Shown: positions 59,650 to 64,000 of the stretch, piece by piece
Layout: the number at the start of each line of letters is the position of its first letter
Numbering within the stretch: the first letter of the stretch is position 1
NCBI RefSeq assembly: GCF_002288925.2
Contig: NW_022098024.1
Coordinates: 3,340,962 to 3,404,961, forward strand
DNA length: 64,000 nucleotides
Reading direction: 5' to 3'
Source: Delphinapterus leucas
Lineage: Eukaryota; Chordata; Mammalia; Artiodactyla; Monodontidae
Notes under the pieces: generated by a model
Seen by the model: only the letters and a program-made list of their open reading frames with translations
What the model was told of the DNA's origin: nothing
Databases searched by the model: none
Program-made: the position numbers and the translations under genes

Positions 59650-61240
59650 ACATCCGAGTACAGTGTAATTGATAAACTTGGTTACAGTAACCAGAATTAC
59701 AACTGATTACATTTAACTTAACGTACAAAATAATCCTAGTTGAATATTTCTCTTTAAGATACCTCAGGTGCCCTCTAAAGTATCCCAGAGTTAGCTGGAA
59801 ATCAAAAAAAACTTTAAGGTTTGATATTTGGGAAGTTTGTCAAAAGTTTTAAAATACTTGGTCAAATAAGATCATCAGTCACTGTGAGACAATACTTACT
59901 TCTTAAACCAAAGTAGCAAGAGATCTCAAAAGCCAATACAAATCACTTAAAGGCAAAGAAACTCACACCATCTGTTGTCAAAAGCAGCATTTCAAGAATA
60001 CTTTGGAGGGAGAAACCAGATCCAGTCTTGTTCTAGCCCATTCCTAATGAAATCCATGTACCCAACTAAATTTAATCCAATCTTAGAAAATCCTGATCAT
60101 GTATATAACTCTTTTCAGTATTTTTCATTCTTCACACCATTTTTTTTAATGCTTTTTTAAAAAATTTATTTAATTAATTTATTTTTGACTGCGTTGGGTC
60201 TTCATTGCCGCGTGCGGGCTTTCTCTAGTTGTGGGAGTGGGGGCTACTCTTTGTTGAGGTGCGCGGGCTTCTCATTGTGGTGGCTTCTCTTGTTGTGGAA
60301 CACAGGCTCTAGGCACGTGTGCTTCAGTCGTTGTGGCTCGCAGGCTCTAGAGCGCAGGCTCAGTAGTTGTGGCGCACGGGCTTAATTGCTCTGCGGCATG
60401 TGGGATCTTACAGGACCCGTGCTCGAACCCGTGTCCCCTGCATTGGCAGGTGGATTCTTAACCAATGCACCACCAGGGAAACCCTTCACACCTTCTTTTA
60501 CTAAAAACACATATCTTACTTTCCTTAAAAGTTTTTTCCCATTGAGTTCCTTTTCTTGTTGACAAATATGTAATAGATATAGAATAAGGTCTTATTTGAC
60601 CTCTAGTAAACCTAGGTACAACAGGAGTATTATACTTGACATTGATGATTCTAACATACCTATATTAATCAAACCAACAAGCTTAAGCCACCTTCAATAC
60701 CGGATATTAGTTTAGTACTGAATATTTTCCAGATGACATGAACCTGAAATTCATTCTGGCCAGATTATTTTCTATTTCTGAGTATTTATATAAGCACTTA
60801 ATTTTTTTAAAGCCAATTAAGTAGCGCTCTTTTACGAATTCATTTTAGGCAATACCATACACCTACAACACACATATAGACACATACAAACACATAAACA
60901 AACATAGAGGCCTCATAGTTTCCATTCGAAAATTTCGAGAGTCAGGTACAACATAAAAGCCATCAGTTACAAGGGGTTGGACTCAAATTGGGCTTCTAGC
61001 AGATGGAACACATCAAGGTCACCTATCTAGATGGTTAAACCCTTTTTACTAGTGTTTACAGAAAAGACACTTAAGATTTCTATTTATCCTTGACAAGCAA
61101 AGTTGTAAATTACTTTACCCTTTTTTAAATTTCCGGTTTAAAAAAGATGGTAGAGGTAAGTATTCCTGAGAAGACCAGATAGGACATTTGCATCTCAATG
61201 GTACAGGCAAGTTCCTCTTAGGATGACTTTGTTTCCCTTT
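59650..61240 (-). other. Possible continuation of ERV interior, noncoding
   Basis: Apart from the SINE at 60139-60483, the sequence has no long open frame on either strand and no domain I recognise. It lies directly downstream (in sense) of the gag start at 62021 and has no other identity, so it may be degraded provirus interior. On the minus strand it ends in an A-rich AAAAAATAAATAAATAAAG stretch near 59629-59650. This is a weak inference. Confidence 0.3.
60139..60483 (-). mobile_element. Longer CHR-family SINE
   Basis: Minus-strand element of about 345 bp with TTTATTTAATTAATTTATTT on its tail side, then GACTGCGTTGGGTCTTCATT, several internal CGCGGGCTTCTCATTGTGGT-like units, and a reversed head ending CACCACCAGGGAAACCC. 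Flanked by CTTCACACC (60130-60138 and 60484-60492). This is the long form of the cetartiodactyl tRNA-derived family, older than the eight short copies. Confidence 0.92.
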
Positions 61241-61817
61241 TGTTTAATATTTACAACCCTCTTAAGATAAATAGGGAAGGTTTTGGGAGTGGTAAAAGAG
61301 ATTGGTGGGTTTTGGGTTATTTTGGGAGCCTCTGGTCCTGTAAAGACTACATTTGTAAAACAAGGACAGTTTTTTTTTCTTTTTCAAAGAATTGGGTGGC
61401 TACCTCAATGATATTGAAGGACTGACATACCCATTCACCCATGTTGGAAAGTTTTACTTTTCCTCCTTTTGCTTAGGGGAGAAGGCCTCTTCCAAAATTC
61501 CTATCAGGCTCTGAATATTAGCTATGATTAGTTTAGTCAGACCAGTGGCCTCCTATTTTGGTAATCTATTTACAAACATGTTCTGAGGATCTTCCCTAGG
61601 TTCAAGAAATTTGTACCTTATATTTAGACACTATATAACCCTTTTTACTTAATAATAACTTGGTGGATATCTTTGGCCAAGCCCGGAACCTCGATATTCC
61701 ACGTTCCAGGGTCTACTAAGGCTTATCAAAACAATCTGAAGGAGTAAGGGAATGTGCAGAAGTCGGGAGGCTTGTTTTCCCCCCTGAGACAGGAAAGTTT
61801 TTCTGATTCCTTAGGCT

Positions 61818-62021
61818 TTAAATTACAGGAGAAAGTCCTGGACATAAGGGAACCTCAGTCCATTTTCCCATCCTGTGGCAATAAAGATCTAATTTTAAGA
61901 GACCCATTTTTAGGCCATTTTTCTTTGTCATTGGATCATAGCTATAGGTTGACCAGTCATTCAAAATTTTTTCTAAGGGGTTCCCAGGTGGGGGTGGAAC
62001 CTTAGAGGAAGCGCTTCCCAT
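61818..62021 (-). pseudogene. ERV gag (matrix) N-terminal remnant
   Basis: On the minus strand the frame begins MGSASSKVPPPPGNPLEKIL at 62021. The glycine after the initiator, with a serine-rich start, is the typical myristoylation signal of gammaretroviral matrix proteins, which targets Gag to the membrane. The motif GKWTEVP follows further on. The frame stops after 68 codons, far short of a complete Gag of about 500 residues, and seems shortened within the matrix part. An upstream in-frame ATG at 62045 exists, but the MGS start fits the family better. The sequence to the left (61240-61800) has no long frame. It is a dead remnant. Confidence 0.75.
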
Positions 62022-62694
62022 TCTAGCTTGAGCAGTTAGTAACACGTCTACATGCTCAAACCAAAGTAACCAAACGAACCCAAACTTCGCCAGCTGGAAG
62101 CCACACTCAAATTAAAAATAAAAAAAAAAACCAGCAAAGAGATGCCTAGAAATCAAAAACCAAATGGCAAAAATGCCCCTAATGTGACTTCCCAGTCCCA
62201 CTAGACCTGTGACCTTTGTCCAAAGCGGCGCCTTACAAATGGAATTTCCCTTCACAGGGAGAACTCCCCAAACTGGAACCGAAGTTCCCCAAACGAACAA
62301 AGTCAAAAAGGCTACGGTGTGCACTCCGGGGGACTGGCAGGAGTGTTGCGATGTACCAAACTCCCTCTTTCTGATCCTCCAAGAGTTAATGTCTTAGAGT
62401 AGATGTCCGGCCTGATGCAGAGAAGGGAAAAGGAAGATGTCCTCAAGGCATAGAAAGCCTCGGTAGCTGCTAGGGCAACCTCTCCCCCGATCTCCACCGC
62501 AGCCATGGAGTTCTGCAGCTGAGACGGCTGGTCAGGTGTGGTCGGGGCAGGGTGCAGTGGCAGGGGAACCCTGGCGATCTGGCCTCAGAGAAATCCTCCA
62601 ACCCTCTGCTCTCGTTGGGGAGGGTGGTGTGGAGAGAAATCCCTGAGCAACAGATCAAACCGAGGGCCCTACGGGGCCGCCTGCCCATGAGTCA
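62022..62694 (-). other. ERV leader between primer binding site and gag
   Basis: This sense leader of about 670 bases is GC-richer than most of the window. It corresponds to the region where gammaretroviruses carry the packaging signal and splice donor; I did not identify either precisely. Frames of 62-94 codons on both strands in it (for example 62552-62836 plus and 62112-62324 minus) are chance frames. Confidence 0.6.
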
Positions 62695-62712
62695 ATCCCG
62701 GACAAGCCCCCA
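62695..62712 (-). other. Retroviral primer binding site, tRNA-Pro type
   Basis: The minus strand reads TGGGGGCTTGTCCGGGAT, one base different (T for C at position 9) from the classical 18-base proline-tRNA primer binding site of gammaretroviruses. It lies four bases after the LTR end. The position and match make this the strongest evidence for the provirus call. Confidence 0.85.
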
Positions 62713-62716
62713 AATT

Positions 62717-62851
62717 TGTTGCCAAAATCTTGGCTCTCTGTGCAGCAATGCCAAACAGAAATATGGAGACAGTGTTATGGAGGAGAAAGAGTGGCTGTCT
62801 TCCTTTGCCAGGCAAAGGGGGAACCCAGTTGGCTAGCGCCTCAAGAACTGT
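62717..62851 (-). mobile_element. Truncated LTR of the provirus
   Basis: About 135 bases of an LTR 3' end in sense orientation, from GGGTGGCACAGTTCTTGAGG to a terminal CA (complement of 62717-62718). It is followed by AATT and then the primer binding site. It differs from the solo LTR at 4734-5212, so the two belong to different ERV families. Confidence 0.7.
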
Positions 62852-62980
62852 GCCACCCTCTTTATTTTATTTTATTTTTTTAAATGAAATGTAGTAGATT
62901 TACAATATTATATTAGATTCAGGTGCATAACATAGTGATTCAGCATTTTTACAGATTATACTCCATTAAAAGTTATTACA
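62852..62980 (-). mobile_element. Short LINE-1 3' end
   Basis: Antisense L1 tail: a T-rich start (CTTTATTTTATTTTATTTTT) then AATGTAGTAGATTTACAATA, TTAGATTCAGGTGCATAACA and TAGTGATTCAGCATTTTTAC to GTTATTACA. It abuts the truncated LTR on the left and the SINE at 62981 on the right. Confidence 0.8.
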
Positions 62981-63195
62981 GGGCTTCCCTGGTGGCGCAG
63001 TGGTTGAGAGTCCGCCTGCCAATGCAGGGGACATGGGTTTGTGCCCCGGTCCGGGAAGATCCCACATGCCGCGGAGCAGCTGGGCCCGTGAGCCATGGCC
63101 GCTGAGCCTGCGCGTCCGGAGCCTGTGCTCCGCAACGGGAGAGGCCACAACAGTGAGAGGCCCGCGTACCGTCAAAAAAAAAAAAAAAAAAAAAG
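62981..63195 (+). mobile_element. CHR-type SINE without clear target duplication
   Basis: Plus-strand copy from GGGCTTCCCTGGTGGCGCAG to GCGTACCGTC and a long A tail (63174-63194). Unlike the other short copies, no convincing direct repeat flanks it: the left flank is AAAAGTTATTACA and the right is AAAAGATTTGGAT. Frames of 60-99 codons over it are not genes. Confidence 0.95.
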
Positions 63196-63745
63196 ATTTG
63201 GATTTAATTAATGTGAAGGAACTATAAATAATGACCATGAGTAAGAGCAATAATTCAATGACCATAGTTTTTAGAGAAAACTATTTTATTTATGTTTCAA
63301 AACAAAGCTTTAAAATGATTTGGTTTGTTTAATGATAGTATATATAATGATAATTAAAATTTTACTTGAAATAATATAAATTATTGAATAATTGAAAGCT
63401 ATATAAAATATTAATTAAAAAATAGTTATCTATCACATGCTGAAATATCTGTGACATAATAAATGTAATATTTAACTTTTCTAATATTTGTGTATCTTAC
63501 CCATAACTGCTTCCTGTCCTCCACATGCCTCTCTTTGTATCCATGAGCTTTATATTTCTCCTGTGCCCTTTATTGCACACATAATAAAATAAACAATGGG
63601 GAATTGAATTCTCCTTTTAAGGAATTAGAATCATTCACCTTTTAATAAATTATTTATTAGTACTTAATATATGTTAGATCTAACCAGACAGATATTTTAA
63701 AGATTTGTATGAAGAGGATTAGTGAAGTATTTTTTTAAAATCTAA
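63196..63745. other. Unassigned AT-rich sequence
   Basis: No recognised gene or repeat; very AT-rich from about 63260 to 63480. Confidence 0.5.
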
Positions 63746-64000
63746 AATATACTTTATTTTATTTTATTAATTTTTTATTGGAGTATAGTTGATTTACAAT
63801 GTTATATTTGTTTCTGCTGTACAGCAAAGTGAATCAGTTATACATATACATATATCCACTCTTTTTTAGATTCTTTTCCCATATATACCATTACAGAGTA
63901 TTGAGTAGAGTTCCCTGTTCTGTACAGTAGGTCCTTATTAGTTACCTATTTTACATATAGTAGTGTGTATGTCTCAATACCAATCTCCCAGTTTATCCCT
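63746..64000 (-). mobile_element. LINE-1 3' end, continuing past the window
   Basis: Antisense L1 tail: TTTATTTTATTTTATTAATT, TTTTTATTGGAGTATAGTTG, TTTCTGCTGTACAGCAAAGT, TTCCCTGTTCTGTACAGTAG. The element continues beyond position 64000. Confidence 0.92.

Larger units (their letters stand above)
61241..62851 (-). mobile_element. ERV1-like provirus, 5' end only
   Basis: Read on the minus strand the order is: partial LTR (R/U5 side, 62851-62717) ending in GGCAACA, a primer binding site, a leader of about 670 bases, and a gag start at 62021. This is the layout of a gammaretrovirus-like (ERV1) provirus. The left part of the LTR (U3) is missing because an L1 3' end begins at about 62852. No pol or env was recognised. 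The copy is old, with frames broken shortly after the gag start. Confidence 0.8.

Noticed and set aside
62552..62836. 94-codon plus frame
   Set aside because: It is antisense to the ERV leader, primer binding site and LTR end.
1..64000. CRISPR arrays, bacterial operons or other prokaryotic systems
   Set aside because: The repeats are mammalian SINEs, LINEs, LTRs and DNA transposons; no regularly spaced short repeats with unique spacers were seen.

Overview
The window looks like intergenic or deep intronic DNA from a whale or dolphin (Cetacea). The main evidence is eight nearly intact copies of the roughly 200-bp tRNA-derived CHR-type SINE that opens with the head GGGCTTCCCTGGTGGCGCAG and ends in an A tail, plus two longer or older relatives. 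LINE-1 copies of the cetartiodactyl type and old eutherian repeats (Tigger1, MER5A, MLT1/MST-type LTRs, MIR, L2) fit this. I found no host exon, no functional protein-coding gene, no structural RNA gene and no CRISPR array. Every longer open reading frame I could interpret lies in a repeat or is a chance frame.

Layout. 1-2.3 kb: 3' end of a Tigger1 transposon, an old antisense L1 piece, MIR, MER5A and an MLT1-type LTR. 4.7-5.2 kb: a solo ERV1-like LTR with a 4-bp target duplication. 5.3-10.2 kb: MIR, old L1, L2 and two SINEs. 11.5-12.0 kb: a second MaLR-type LTR. 12.8-16.2 kb: an internal piece of L1 ORF2 lacking both ends. 19.0-19.8 kb: antisense L1 3' end. 21.7 kb: SINE. 22.8-25.1 kb: a 5'-inverted (twin-primed) L1 flanked by target duplications. 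25-34 kb: mostly unassigned AT-rich DNA with an L1M 3' end and hAT elements, one nested in another. 34.1-41.8 kb: an old L1M piece, then a decayed full-length L1 of about 7 kb on the minus strand with 5'UTR, ORF1, ORF2 and 3'UTR. 41.9-48.7 kb: five SINEs or SINE relatives and a short young L1 with a perfect target duplication. 49.2-53 kb: MER5A and older antisense L1. 53.8-58 kb: a possible LTR, a possible CR1/L3-like fragment and an L1 3' end. 58.5-64 kb: SINEs, the 5' end of an ERV1-like provirus (partial LTR, proline-type primer binding site, leader, gag start) on the minus strand, and two L1 3' ends, one running off the window.

Nothing here works as an operon or pathway. The interactions are between mobile elements: L1 supplies the retrotransposition machinery that SINEs are known to use, and the target duplications, poly(A) tails, nesting and inversion record the order of events. 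I did not find a new biological system. The most informative observations are the twin-primed L1, a stop codon shared at the same ORF2 site by two separate L1 copies, the full-length L1 whose two flanks do not match, the provirus 5' end, and a local perfect inverted repeat near 45.4 kb. Family names are from recognition of sequence and were not checked against a repeat library.
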